From positions 55,307,727 through 55,371,726 of the forward strand of contig CM018047.1 of the NCBI GenBank assembly GCA_008638375.1: a stretch of 64,000 nt of DNA. The letters run 5' to 3'. Below are positions 34,711-46,030 of this stretch, piece by piece. The notes under the pieces were generated by a model. The model was not told where the DNA came from. It did no database searches and worked only from the letters and a program-made list of their open reading frames with translations. Positions within the stretch are counted from its first letter, which is position 1. Each line of letters begins with the position of its first letter. Made by a program: the position numbers and the translations under genes. Source of the DNA: Nyssa sinensis (lineage: Eukaryota > Streptophyta > Magnoliopsida > Cornales > Nyssaceae).

Positions 34711-35600
34711 GACTTAATTAATTGTTGAAATCACCGGTTATAATGTTGTATTTGCACTTTAAAAAGATGAAAATTATACAAAGACTCGACTCACTAAATT
34801 TATTTACAAATACTATGTTTAAAGTAAATAAGCAATACAAAGTGATAACAGGAATTGAGAGTCTATCTTATTAGTTGTTTATTATATATTATTTTTGAAA
34901 ACTTTAGTTATCGACAATCAATCACATAAAATAAAAAAATTTAAATAAAAATTTACTGACCCTTTTGAGTACTGTACCTTGTGCCTTTATTTGCAGAGGT
35001 CCGTTAGTTTTCTTGTTGGTGGAAGACTTTACTTGTCTAACAAGTTAAGAATTTACTGTTTATACTCCAAATCATGATAAGATGGATTTCTTATTTTATT
35101 TGAAGACTTAAATTCACTATAGGTAATTAAGATCTGGAAAGTTGATGTGGTCATATTTTTCTGTTTGAGCAGATTTGTACAAGAGATAACAAAAATTTTT
35201 GTTCCAGTACTGCAGTGTGTTTTCAGTTTGCATTGTAATAAGCAAAATCCTTCAAGAATGGTGAGGCGTTAAGAATATTTTGAGGCTGCTAGAATAAATC
35301 GAGAGGGGTCCAAACACAAATACGACGAGAAGAACAAAAAGGAAATAAAGCCTGCTGAGATTACGAAGATTCGGGGACTAGACTAGAATAGAAAGAAAGA
35401 TAAGTTTGCTTTCTGTGTGTTCGACTCTCTCTCTCTCTCTCTCTCTCTCCTTATAGATTATGAGACAGAGTGATGAGGTCATCTCTTAAGATGAGTTTTA
35501 CTAGTGATGTTAAATGTTATCTAAATTTGTCGATCTGTCAAGACCCGTCCTAACCTGTCCTAATCAATCTGTTCTAACTCGCCCATTTAGTTAACAGGTC
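34711..35600. other. Stretch without recognised gene; (CT)n at 35425-35449
   Basis: AT-rich with one CT microsatellite. It forms the left host flank of the copia element that begins at 35606. Confidence 0.5.
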
Positions 35601-35605
35601 ATAAA

Positions 35606-35827
35606 TATAGAAGATGTATAGTTGCTAATGTATGTTTAACAGATTTAGCAGTTCAAACTGCATTTGAATTTTGAATGTAATTTCTGTTTGGTCTTCCTTA
35701 AGACTGCGACAGCTTAACTCTACCTGAGAAATAGGAGATAGTTGTTAGTTTGTTATATTCATTGTATTAATTAAATGATTGATTCTAATGAAAGATAGAT
35801 TCAGTTCCACAAATATCAATTCCTTTA
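35606..35827 (+). repeat. Copia 5' LTR
   Basis: 222 bp, directly followed by the primer-binding site. Six substitutions against the 3' LTR, about 2.7%, indicate a fairly old insertion. Confidence 0.92.
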
Positions 35828-35839
35828 TGGTATCAGAGC
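35828..35839 (+). other. Copia primer-binding site
   Basis: TGGTATCAGAGC is a perfect 12-base complement to the 3' end of plant initiator-Met tRNA, immediately after the LTR. Confidence 0.93.
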
Positions 35840-35889
35840 AGCTCCTCTTTCTCTCCTATTAAATTTTTTCTTTTCCCTCTTCACATACT

Positions 35890-36765
35890 GTGATGACTAC
35901 TTCAAACAGCACACCCACTCTCCTCAACACCAATGAATTCCAACTCCTCACAATCAACACAGCTGCTCAAGCTCCTCTCAAACTTACCTCTTCCAACTAT
36001 CTCTCATGGAAAATCCAATTTGAAACACTCTTCATTGGGTATGATCTCCTTGGGTACATTGATGGATCCAAACCATGTCCACCCAAAACTCTTACTACAA
36101 ACAATGTCACAACACCAAATCCTGCCTACAACCTCTGGGTTCGCCAAGATCAATTGATTCTCAATGCTCTCATCGGTTCTGCTTCTCTTCCAACATCCAC
36201 CACCACTTTTACCTTGAATGATGTTCTTTTTGTACCAACTATGAAAAAGAACTTAATCTCTATTTCTCAATTTTGTACTACTAACAATGCCTCTGTTGAA
36301 TTTTTACCCTATTCTTTTCATGTGAAGGATCTTCGCACGGGGGCAATTCTTCTGATGGGCAACACTAAGGATGGAGTGTATGAGTGGCCAGTAGCACAAC
36401 CTGGATCTTCTCCAATTCTAGCCTTCTCTCATGTCAAAACTACATCATCAAATTGGCATCATTGTTTAGGCCATCCAGCTTTTCCCATTTTAAAACATAT
36501 TATTTCCAGTTATCAGCTAGATTTCTCTCCACCTTTGTCAAAAGAATTCTCATGTAATGCATGTCTTAGTAATAAAAGTCATAAGCTACCTTTCTCCATT
36601 TCATCTCTTAACTCAACACAACCTCTTGAAATAATTTTTTCTGATGTATGGACTTCTCCTATTGTGTCACAAGATGGTTTCAAATATTATGTCATTTTCG
36701 TTGATCATTTCACAAAATACATATGGTTTTACCCCCTCAAAAGAAAATCTGAAGTTCAAGAAGTC
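35890..36765 (+). pseudogene. Copia gag-integrase fusion with in-frame internal deletion
   Basis: The ATG at 35890 lies 50 bp after the primer-binding site and is the natural polyprotein start. Residues 1 to about 98 are copia gag N-terminus ([41 protein letters not shown]). At about residue 100 (near 36185-36215) the frame passes directly into the end of protease ([19 protein letters not shown]) and the pre-integrase zinc region ([12 protein letters not shown] with [10 protein letters not shown], an H2C2 arrangement). The integrase core then begins with the first catalytic Asp in IFSDVWTSP. Most of gag, the CCHC knuckle and the protease active site are deleted, yet the frame stays open. The integrase is cut after KRKSEVQE, where gypsy sequence starts. 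Not functional. Confidence 0.85.
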
Positions 36766-38161
36766 ACGACAGCAAGTTGGTTAAGCTTCGTCAAGTGGCT
36801 GAGACTGGAGGGAACACAGATTTCTTTATACGAGATGGGGTGTTGTATTATCATGACAGGATTTGCGTGCCAGATGTACCCGAGATTAGGAAAGAGATTC
36901 TTGATGAGGCCCACAGTTCTAGATTTGCTATACACCCAGGGAATACAAAAATGTACCATAATATGAGGAGCACTTACTGGTGGTCAGGGATGACAAAGGA
37001 TATAGCTGGGCACATTGCGCGATGTATAGATTGTCAACGGAACAAGGTTGAGCACCAGAAACCAGGAGGACTCTTGAGTCACTGCCAATACCAGAGTGGA
37101 AATAGGAGCACATTACGATGGATTTTGTATCAGGGTTACCTAAGACATTACGTGGGAACGATTCTATTTGGGTGATCGTCGATAGACTGACAAAGACAGC
37201 CCATTTTCTTGCGACCAAGACGACTCAAACTTTAGACCGATTGGCGATGTTGTACATTAGGGAGATCGTTTGATTACATGGAGTTCCAGTATCCATTGTG
37301 TCGGACCGAGATCCCCGATTTGTGTCTAAGTTCTGGAGGAGCTTGCAGAAGGTGATGGGTACAGAGTTGAGTCTTAGCACTGCATACCACCCCGAGACAG
37401 ATGGACAGTCCGAGAGGACGATACAGACATTGGAGGACTTACTACGATTCTGTGCTATGGATTTCAAGGGAAGTTGGGAGGATCAGCTGCTGTTGGTAGA
37501 GTTCACGTACAACAACAGCTACCAATCTAGTATTGATATGGCACCATATGAGGCACTATATGGTAGACAGTGTAGATCTCCATTATGCTGGACGGAGGTA
37601 GGTGACAGGAAGTTATTTGGGCCAGAGATAGTGGAGCAGACTACCGATAAGATCCACCTGATCAGACAACGTTTACTAGTAACTCAGAGTCAATAGAAGA
37701 GCTATGCTGACACTAGGAGACGAGAGTTGGAGTTCACGACAGACGATTATGTGTTCCTGAAAGTGTCGCCGATGAAGGGAGTGGTCAGATTTGGCAAGAG
37801 GGGGAAACTAGGGCCACGATATATTGGACCGTTCAGGATTGAGGGACGAGTCGGGCTGGTGGCGTATCGACTAGTTTTTCCATCTGAGCTAGCACACGTA
37901 CATAATGTGTTTCATGTTTCGATGCTAAGGAAGTGTGTGCGTAACCCAGATTAGATAGTTGAGCACGAGCCGCTAAATGTTCAGGAGGACTTGAGTTATA
38001 TTGAGCAGCTAGTACAAATCTTAGATAGGCGAGAGCAAGTTCTACGGAACAAAACCATTCCATTGGTAAAGGTCTTATGGAGGAATGCCCGACTTGAGGA
38101 GGCTACTTGGGAACGAGAAGATGAAATGCAACCTCAGCATCCCCATTTATTTGCACCATGA
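36766..38161 (+). pseudogene. Ty3/gypsy (Tekay-like) integrase, 3' end of pol
   Basis: A truncated pol starts in the linker before integrase ([17 protein letters not shown]). The zinc-binding region (H-x-H within [12 protein letters not shown], then CIDCQRNKVEH) is followed by a one-base frameshift near 37065. The integrase core then continues with catalytic Asp in the TMDFV segment, Asp in VSDRDPRF and Glu in [13 protein letters not shown], so the DDE triad is still readable. The C-terminal GPF-type SH3-like part (GPRYIGPFRI, HNVFHVSMLRK) and a tail to the TGA at 38159 follow. In-frame stops at 37103, 37271, 37694 and 37952 inactivate it. Gag, protease and reverse transcriptase are absent. 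Family traits match the chromovirus Tekay (Del) clade; a chromodomain is not visible to me. Confidence 0.88.
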
Positions 38162-38190
38162 TTTAGTTAAGTTTGGGGACCAAACTTATT

Positions 38191-38204
38191 TAAGAGGGGG
38201 AGAA
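38191..38204 (+). other. Tekay polypurine tract
   Basis: TAAGAGGGGGAGAA abuts the LTR start TGTAATACCC and would prime plus-strand synthesis. The preceding 30 bp resemble the sequence before the 3' LTR of the miniature element at 23268. Confidence 0.88.
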
Positions 38205-38467
38205 TGTAATACCCTGACCCAGATGTAATCGAATAAGTCATGTAACCTTAGCCGTTGGGCTTCTTGATTTATGTTAAATAAAATGGTCGGTTTGAAATTT
38301 AAATTTTAGAAGTACGGATAAAGCAAACCATGAACGGTTACCAAAATAAAAAGGAAATTAAAATAAAGCAAAATAAAATAAGTTAAGATAAAAAGAAAGA
38401 TAAAGTTAATAATAAGAAAAATAGCATGACAATATTTATAAATAAAATAAAGTTACCAAATATTGTA

Positions 38468-38502
<35 letters not shown>

Positions 38503-39983
38503 ACAATTATGCATGTGTTTATATATATAATTGGGTGTAAAGTAAGCCGTATAAACATGGGTATATATATGCCAGGTGGGTAGATATGTATATGTGAGTG
38601 TGGATTAGTTACATATATATGTGGGTGTAATATGAGATAAGGGATAAGAAGTAATATAGATCATGTGGAGTTTGAATTTAAAATAGAGGGGAGAGGGATA
38701 AGCATTTCGGGAACAGAAGGATCAGGAGAGAGAGAGAAAGAGAGAGAGACGTGAGGCGCATGCAACGTATATCTACATGGATGATCGCATGGGAAGAAAA
38801 AAAAGAGAAAAGGAAGAGGGGGGCGGAGCAACTGAGGGCGTTACAAGATACAGGGGTGAAAAGCAGAGGAAGAGGAAGTCACAGCGAGCCAGAAAATCGA
38901 TCAAGTTAGTGTGATGGGTTAATTTCTGTTTATTTAAATTTCAAGCTCAATGTATAGTTTGATTAACAAGACTATATTAAGCATAAGATTAGGAAGTTCA
39001 TGCATGCTTGTAGATGTTATGTAGTATGATATTAGAATCAATGCAAAACCCAGAAAAATGAAACATGACCGAACTGTTGGCATAGCCATGAAAGAAACAG
39101 TGAAACTGACCCAAATAAAATGGGGTTTGGACGTTTGGGGCTTAAACTAGATGGTCCTAGGATTCTAAATACACAAAAACTAAGGGAAAAAGGTTAAAGG
39201 GTTAAGAGGGAAATGGAGTTGCAGGTGGCGGGCCAAGAAATGGATTTGGCCATTTGAACCCCGAACTTGATTTCCTCAATGGATTCAAAAACCCCACGTC
39301 TCTAGAGCCACAACAAGCTAAAAACCACCAAATTTGGTGGAGAAACAAGCACAAACTGTAGAGAAATTCAGACCCTCAATGAAACCCAAATCAAACCCTT
39401 GAACGCGATCCGACCCCTAAGATTAAGAGGGAAAGGTAGAGGGGATTCCAAGGGGCTGTTATGAACCCAAAACAGTGAAAAAACATGATTCAAATGGTGC
39501 AAAATAGAAGTTGAAAACTAGGGTTCTCGCAGTCTGTGAATGGGGTTTGAAGAAGATGATGAACAATGTCAGAGGGCACCGTTTTATGTTGGGTGGTCGA
39601 AATGATGACGTTTTGGCATGCGGGGGCTGTTTTAAATTTAAGGCAGAATCCGGATGTTTGGTTGAGGGGATTGGTAGCCGAATTAAGATTTAAATTGTAC
39701 AGGGATAGCGTACCCTAGGTTGGGCGGCTATCCGCTGTTTGGCATAGAAGATCAAAAAAAAAAATAGCGCAGGGACTGCTGTCCCTGCGACTTGAAACTG
39801 TGATCGAAGGGGGGGAGATTGGAACAACGAGCCACTGTGCCACTGAGGCACACGTGACCTTAACTCACCAAATAAATATATATTATGTAAATAATTAAGT
39901 AATAAATAAATTAATTGTATTTCAATAATTAAAGGAATTAAAACGTAGTTCAAAATAAATGAATAAATAGTGTAACCTTACTG

Positions 39984-42700
39984 TGTCACGACCCGAAACC
40001 CACCCTATGCGGATCTCGTGTCGCGGGGCCGACTCGAAGGTCGTCCCTACCTTTTCCATTCCTGTATCATAGTACTAATATGCAATGTACTAAAAATCTT
40101 AAACAATGAACAGCGGAAGTCTTTATCAATTACAGTAATCCAGCGGAAGTCTTTTAAATAATTTAAACAGTAGAAGTCTATTAAATACATGACATAGTTC
40201 TACATAAGAAAAAATGAGAATTAAACGTAACTAGCACCCGGGGGTGGTGAATACATAGGAGAACTAATATAGACTGGTACCGTACTTCAAAATGTCCCCC
40301 TACACTCTCAGACTCCTACTGGGGTCTCGCAGCGCCATCACCTGAAATGGGGGGTAAGTGGGGTGGAATGAGCTACAAAGCTCAGTAAGTAAATGCAGAT
40401 CTCCAACACTGGTATCGATGATCAATGAATTCATGAATAAGATTATGATAGCCAATCATAAGAATAAGATGCTGTGATAGCCAATGGAAACAATTGCCAC
40501 GAGGGCCAATGGAAACTATTGCCACAAGGGCCAATGAACAGTGATCACATTACACAATCAGAAGTATTGGGTATAATATCAATATGAAGAAATTCAATGA
40601 TAATATAACAACAATGAAGTACTGCCACAATGAACCGATCACAATCAAACCAATCAATGCAAGTCCTTCGAGACTTGAAGAATCATAAGGAATAGTGCCA
40701 TTCAATAATCAAGTTAAGTCAGTCATAAGAGATGCTTTTATTCTGTAACATGCCAGTGAAATTGCAAATGAAATGCCAGTGGAAATGCAATGAAATGCCA
40801 GTGATCATGCCAGTCAATTGTCGGTGGAAAGCCTTTGAGGAATTCATTCCTGCCACCTGTCCATTCATGGACTTGACCCTTAGGTCTCTAGTCAATACAG
40901 AAGCATCGGATGGATGTTGTGACTGAGCACAAATCCGGTATTCATAACATATCATGATCATTCGTGATTCCATAGAAGTATAAAATGGAATATCATAGAT
41001 TCAATGAAAGCATAATAGTACGCCTTTCAAGGCATGGTTCAACATGATAACAATGATACAACATGAGGTACTTTCAAGGCACAGTGAAACATGATAACAA
41101 AGATACATCAGTCAATCAAATGTCCACAAGATAGGAAAATATCGAATTGTGGACACAAGGATATCAATACATTCAAGAGTACGAGTTTGGCAGTAAAAGA
41201 ATAAACTTGGCTTGTGGAAACACCACATGTAAGAGAGAGTGAATCACTTACCTCTATCGTGATTCTAGATCAGAAATTCGTGAGTGTACCCTTGCCTTTC
41301 GAGTTCCCTATATATCAGTGAATACGTTTTAGAATAGATTTTATTCATCAAATTTTATGCCTTTCCATCATAAGTATTTCAAATACTAATTTAGACTTTA
41401 CCATTGAGTCCGGAATGCCGAAGAAAGTCGGTTTAAGCTTTCGCGGAATTCCATTTGGACTTTTGTACTAAAAAGGGCAAAATGGTCATTTTGCACTTTT
41501 CAAGGTATTTTATCCTTCGGGGTCTTATCTCGTAAAACGGACCCCACCATTGGACTCAGAATGTCCGAGATAATAAGTTTTGACTATTTATTTGCATGGT
41601 TTGGACTTCGTTTGACCTATATTTGAAATAGGGGCATTTTTGTAAAAATTAATATTTTATTAATTTCCTATTTGGGCCTTAGTGGGATTTCTTAAAACAT
41701 TTGGGTTCAAAATGAAATTGCCCTAAGTTCCGGTCTGAACCAGTGGGCTCACGGCTAGAAACCCTAAACCGGTCCAGTCCTCCCCTGAACCAAGCGGTTC
41801 AGTTAAATTCAAGAACCGGATTCCAATAACCACTGTTTACCTTATCCAGGGTTTGGATAACCCCAAACCTAGTCCTCACATTTCTTATCACCGTAGCCAA
41901 ACAGCCCAATTCATTTAAAATTCAAACATAAAACGACACAGTGTTGGCTCTGTTTTTGCGGTCGGTCGGATCTCAACCCGACCCGGCCCGGACCCGGTTC
42001 GTCTTAACCCGAATGCCACCCCGACATTCCGGTCGTCTTCCCCGACTAGTTTTCCGGCCACAGTCGCCGGAACAGTAAACCCTAGACACTGTTTTCACCG
42101 TTTCACGCCTAATTTTTACTGTTTTTCAAATCTTTTCATGCCAAATCGATTCCACGCTTTTAATCCTTCCATTTGGACAGTTTAAAGCCTAAGAAGGCTA
42201 CGGTTTCAACCGTTATTTTTCCCAGTTTTCGGCGTAGCACCGGTGGAGATTTCTTGACTGTAACATGCTTATCTTTGGACCATTTTTCATGATTTTTGTT
42301 GCGTTAGATTCCTGTGTGGATTTCCTACATACTTACAAGCTCAAAGTCAAGTTTAAAACACAAAATCTATGGGAATCAAAATTATCCACCGAACCTGCAA
42401 CTCGGGTTTTCTTCCTCATTTGTGAACCAAATGAGGTATGGTTTGTTCCTATCAACGCCATTTTTCATGCTTGTTTAGACCCTATATTCAAAATAATTCG
42501 AATCATGCTAAAACGTTTCAAAACAGAAACAGTGGCTTACCTCCAAGTTCGGATTCCCTTGGTGTTGAGCCCCTCTTCCTCGCGCCTCTACTCCAGACTT
42601 GTTCCCCTTCCTTCTCACTCCGAGACTCTCTTTTCTCTTTTGCTTTTCACCTTCAATTTCGGCCATGCACAATGTATATGTGCATTTATCACTACTGGCC

Positions 42701-42735
<35 letters not shown>

Positions 42736-43370
42736 AGTTAGACCTCACCATGCCCTGAGATCTTCTTACACACTCCATCACCCACTTTCTGTCACCCCCA
42801 CTCCCTATTGAGTGTTATACACTCAACTTATTACACACACATCTACAACCGTTCACACACACACACACACACCTTTTGATACATATATATATATATATAT
42901 GTATCTTCACCCACTCACACACTCACGGCTAATAACAACCCCCTTTTTCCCCTTTTCTTTTCCTTTTTTTTTATCTCTTTTACATATACATATATACATA
43001 ATATATGTATAATACATTACATTATACATGTATACATATACACATAAAATACATGTTTTATACATGTATATATATTCATGTGTAGGGGTATAAATCCATT
43101 TTTAATCATATTTACATACATTCATTTTAAATCGAGCTACTCATCTATGTTCACGTATGCATGCATGGGAATACGTGCGTGCATGCATTACGATGCAATG
43201 CCCTGTGGTGCTCGGGTGTAACCCAGCCTTGGTTATTCAGTTCCATCATTTACAGTTTCCAGTCATACGTTTCCATGAAATACCATGATATACATATCTT
43301 ACCATTCAAGTTACACTATATAACCGACTTACCTCAGCATACGTGACGTATCCCGGGTCGGGATATTGCA
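39984..43370 (-). mobile_element. Long solo LTR D, nested in the Tekay LTR
   Basis: 3.39 kb from TGTCACGACCCGAAACCC at 39984 to TCGGGATATTGCA at 43370, flanked by TACTG (39979-39983) and TATTG (43371-43375), a 5-bp duplication with one transition. It is a diverged relative of the other solo LTRs. On the minus strand it shows a GTAAGC..GCAG pair 146 nt apart (42540 to 42395). It also has a hairpin TTGAGTGT/ACACTCAA at 42808-42826 and two GGAC..GTCC modules (about 41395 and 41545). Short repeats of 'gccaatggaaac' lie at 40474-40540. The CT-rich frames at 42265-42741 and 42438-42737 are low complexity. Confidence 0.82.
42808..42826. repeat. Alternative hairpin in solo LTR D
   Basis: TTGAGTGT and ACACTCAA are perfect complements around a 3-base centre, at the position where LTRs A, B, E and the right-edge copy carry the GCAGCTTTGCATT palindrome. 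Confidence 0.8.
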
Positions 43371-44223
43371 TATTGTGTCGGACCTTCTGGACCCAATGGT
43401 GAGGTCCGTTTTATGAGATGAAGTCCCGAAAAATAAAGTACCCGTAGAAACACCAAAATACCCCTAAGTCAAACGGACTCCGATTGAGGTGAGTAAATAG
43501 TAAATTTTTATTATATCAAACCTATTAGAGTCAACGATGAAGTTTGAATTATGAAAACAGAACCCGAAAAGTAGAGACACGTAAATGACCATTTTACCCA
43601 TGGGTAAATTAGTTTAATTTAGAAATCGTGAAAGTCCGAATTAGTAAAGAGATACTTAAAGTAGTGAGGAGTTCAAATTGATAAATGGCATTAAAACTAA
43701 AACATCTTTACTGATATATATAGGAGATTCGAAAGAAAAGGGAAGGACACAAGATACTAAGACGCGTTAAAAAGGTAAGTGGATTTCTATCTTTTATATG
43801 TGGTTTTCCAAGCCACGATCTTTCTATACTGCCAATTTTGTACTCATGTATTTATACCCACTGTTATTTTTCCCACCATGGATATTGTTTTACCTGGTGG
43901 ATGTCTATTGGTTGATGGTTCATGGCTTGATTCATTGTGTTGATGTTATTCACTGTATGCTTATGTTATGATGTTCCATGTTTTGCACCCCTCATATGGA
44001 ATACGATATAATCTTGAGTTATGTTAAATGCCAGGTCTTGTGCTCAGACACATTTCCCTTCTGATGCTATCTGATTGACTAGACCTACGGGTCAATTTAT
44101 GGGACCTACGGGTCAAATGGACATGTGGCAATGATGGCGTTTTTACGCAGTGAGTTTTAATGGCATTTTATATGCCTTCATGTTAAAGGGGGTGCCGGGC
44201 CCCAAAAGACCGAGGGTCTACCA

Positions 44224-44607
44224 TCTTGGAGCTCGAAGAAGCAACAAACTATTGCTCGCTCCTCCACAGAAGCAGAGTATTGCCCTGTTGCTGCCACTGC
44301 TGCTGAACTTCGCTGGGTTTGTTCTCTCCTTATAGAACTTGGTGTTGGCTTAACGAATTCTCCAGTTGTCTATTGTGATAATGTTGGTGCCACACAATTA
44401 AGTTCCAATCCTGTCTTCCATTCTCGCATGAAACATGTTGCTGTTGATTATCACTTTATCAGAGATCAGGTCCAATCTGGTCTCCTTCGAGTTGCTCATG
44501 TTTCTTCTGCTGACCAACTTGCCGATCTTCTCACTAAGCCGTTGTCTACTTCTCAATTCCTGTTGTTACGAGACAAGATTGGCCTCTCTAATCGTAGCCT
44601 ATCTTGA
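44224..44607 (+). pseudogene. Copia RNase H, C-terminal part
   Basis: Open to a TGA at 44605 in the frame that reads WSSKKQQTIARSSTEAEY, then VYCDNVGATQLSSNPVFH, KHVAVDYHFIRDQV and ADQLADLLTKPLS. These are the standard blocks of the copia RNase H domain: the 'STEAEY' block with catalytic Glu, the 'DN' Asp and the ADxLTK tail. The start is missing because Tekay LTR sequence adjoins at 44223. Seven bases after the stop comes the 3' LTR. The part preserved is nearly free of damage, in contrast to the gypsy pol, which carries four stops. Confidence 0.88.
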
Positions 44608-44614
44608 GGGGGCA

Positions 44615-44836
44615 TATAGAAGATGTATAGTTGCTGATGTATGTTTAACTGATTTAGCAGTTCAAACTGCATTTGAATTTTGAATGTAATTTCTGTTTGG
44701 TCTTCCTTAAGACTAGGACAGCTTGACTCTACCTGAGAAATAGGAGATAGTTGTTAGTTTGTTATATTCATTGTATTATTTAAATGATTGATTCTAATGA
44801 AAGATAGATTCAGTTCCACAAATATCAATTCCTTTA
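44615..44836 (+). repeat. Copia 3' LTR
   Basis: 222 bp, same ends as the 5' LTR, preceded by a G-rich polypurine tract and followed by the ATAAA duplication. Confidence 0.92.
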
Positions 44837-44841
44837 ATAAA

Positions 44842-45195
44842 CGGGTTGGGGTAATAAGGAACCCGTCAATTTAGCGAGTGAATACGAGTTGAATATGGGT
44901 GTTTGACGGGTTGAGAATAAAAAATAACAAAATAGTATAAGAATATATATATATATATATCTTTATATCTCCATTTGACAAAAAACAAAATACTAAAACA
45001 TATACAATAGATTATAAAACAAAATTAATATTTAGAGAATTATATATGTATAAGTATATGTGTATATCTATATCTATATCTATACTTCTATACTACCTAT
45101 AAATGTATGAATCTTATTATGTGTTTTTTTCAAAAGTGTTTTACACTTTTTATCATTGAGTTCACCAAAATACCCCCAACACACCATCATTCAAA
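44842..45195. other. Right host flank of copia, nothing recognised
   Basis: AT-rich with (AT)n at about 44943-44960 and a 'tatctatatctata' run at about 45064-45083. Confidence 0.5.
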
Positions 45196-45241
45196 ATGAG
45201 TGAATCCATTTCACAAATTAACGGTTACAAACCATTCAGCT

Positions 45242-45358
45242 ACCGCTCTTCCTTCTCCCCTGATATTTTGCCAGTTAGTGGAGACAAAGAGGCATGCCGC
45301 AGTTCCCACTCTCTCTTCTCCCCCAATATTTTTCCAGTGAGTGGAGACAGAGAGGCAT
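45242..45358 (+). repeat. Two diverged tandem units of about 65 bp
   Basis: 'ctcttccttctcccctgata' and 'ctctcttctcccccaatatt' each lead into 'ttttgccagttagtggagac' and its near-copy, then 'agaggca'. The 65-codon frame at 45196-45393 spans both but has no recognised motif. Confidence 0.7.
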
Positions 45359-45616
45359 TCTTTGCCGCATTAGTGGTTGGATCATTTGTTTAAGGAGGGG
45401 AACTTCGATACTTCACTGGTGTAGAGGATCGAAGAGCTAGGTTGGGATTTGTCACGAAGTAGTTTACGGTGCTCTGTTGGAGCTCTGTTGTAAGATCAGC
45501 GAGAATTGACAATTCCTAGGATCCCTTTAAATTAGACAAAAGGTGAGAACTTGCTTCCAAATTCTTCATTCTATAAGATAATTCAAATTCTAAGATTCAC
45601 AAATCAATTCAAGGTA

Positions 45617-46030
45617 GGGATCTGTTGAAGAAGATGATGGTTGGATTGTCTCTGTAGTTCATGATGAAGAGACTAATGTATCTCAAGTAAGTTTACTGCC
45701 TCAAAATCCTTTTTTTTTCCCTTTCCAAATCTGTTCTTTAATGTGGAAATGAATTATTTCATGATGTAAATGAAATGCACTTTTATATTAAATGATGCCC
45801 AAAAATTCATCCCAAGTCTCTAACATAGTGTAAATTAATCAGACCTACATCATAAATCTATTGAAGAAGATGATGGTTGGATTGTCTCTGTAGTTCATGA
45901 TGAAGAGACTAATGTAATCTCAAGTAAGTGTACTGCCTCAAAATCCTTTTTTTTTTCCCTCTTCAAATCTATTCTTTAATGTGGAAATGAATTATTTCGT
46001 GATGTGAATGAAATGCACTTTTATTTTACT
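45617..46030 (+). pseudogene. Carotenoid cleavage dioxygenase-like exon fragment, duplicated in tandem
   Basis: 45621-45686 encodes EEDDGWIVSVVHDEETN and ends at a GTAAG donor-like site (45687). The 'EDDG(W/Y)...VHDE(E/D)T' block is typical of plant carotenoid cleavage dioxygenases, iron enzymes that split carotenoids, where it follows the central beta-propeller blades. The same exon and its following intron-like sequence recur 236 bp later (45857-45923, donor at 45924). There a one-base insertion near the end shifts the frame. Flanks hold no iron-ligand His motifs or other exons that I can recognise. This is a gene fragment, not a gene, and assignment rests on one short block. Confidence 0.5.

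Larger units (their letters stand above)
38205..44223 (+). mobile_element. Tekay 3' LTR, split by a nested solo LTR
   Basis: The LTR starts TGTAATACCCTGACCC after the polypurine tract and ends at about 44223 (CTACCA), where copia RNase H resumes. Solo LTR D occupies 39984-43370, leaving about 2.6 kb of LTR. Its features run in the same order as in the solo LTRs: TA/TG simple repeats, GA-rich tract (38725-38750), 'gagttgcaggt' (39211) and two GGAC..GTCC-type modules (43379-43430 and about 43514). This fixes the sense direction of the whole group. A GACCTACGGGTCAA motif is repeated at about 44084 and 44103. Frames such as 39511-39693, 40719-40973 and 44150-44335 are not genes. Confidence 0.75.
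35606..44836 (+). mobile_element. Ty1/copia element with TA..TA termini, rearranged inside
   Basis: Both LTRs are exactly 222 bp (35606-35827 and 44615-44836), with six substitutions and no indels between them. Both begin TATAGAAGATG and end TTCCTTTA, so the termini are TA..TA, not the usual TG..CA. The 5-bp duplication ATAAA (35601-35605, 44837-44841) confirms the ends. The primer-binding site TGGTATCAGAGC follows the 5' LTR without a gap and the purine tract 'tgagggggca' precedes the 3' LTR. The interior retains gag to part of integrase (to about 36765) and RNase H (from 44224). Everything between, including reverse transcriptase, is replaced by a truncated Tekay element. Confidence 0.92.

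Noticed and set aside
35425..35449. CT repeat as promoter of a gene upstream of the copia element
   Set aside because: No coding sequence follows before the copia LTR; treated as a microsatellite.
38205..44223. Chromodomain in the Tekay pol tail
   Set aside because: After the 'HNVFHVSMLRK' block the tail to 38161 is readable, but I could not identify chromodomain residues with confidence.
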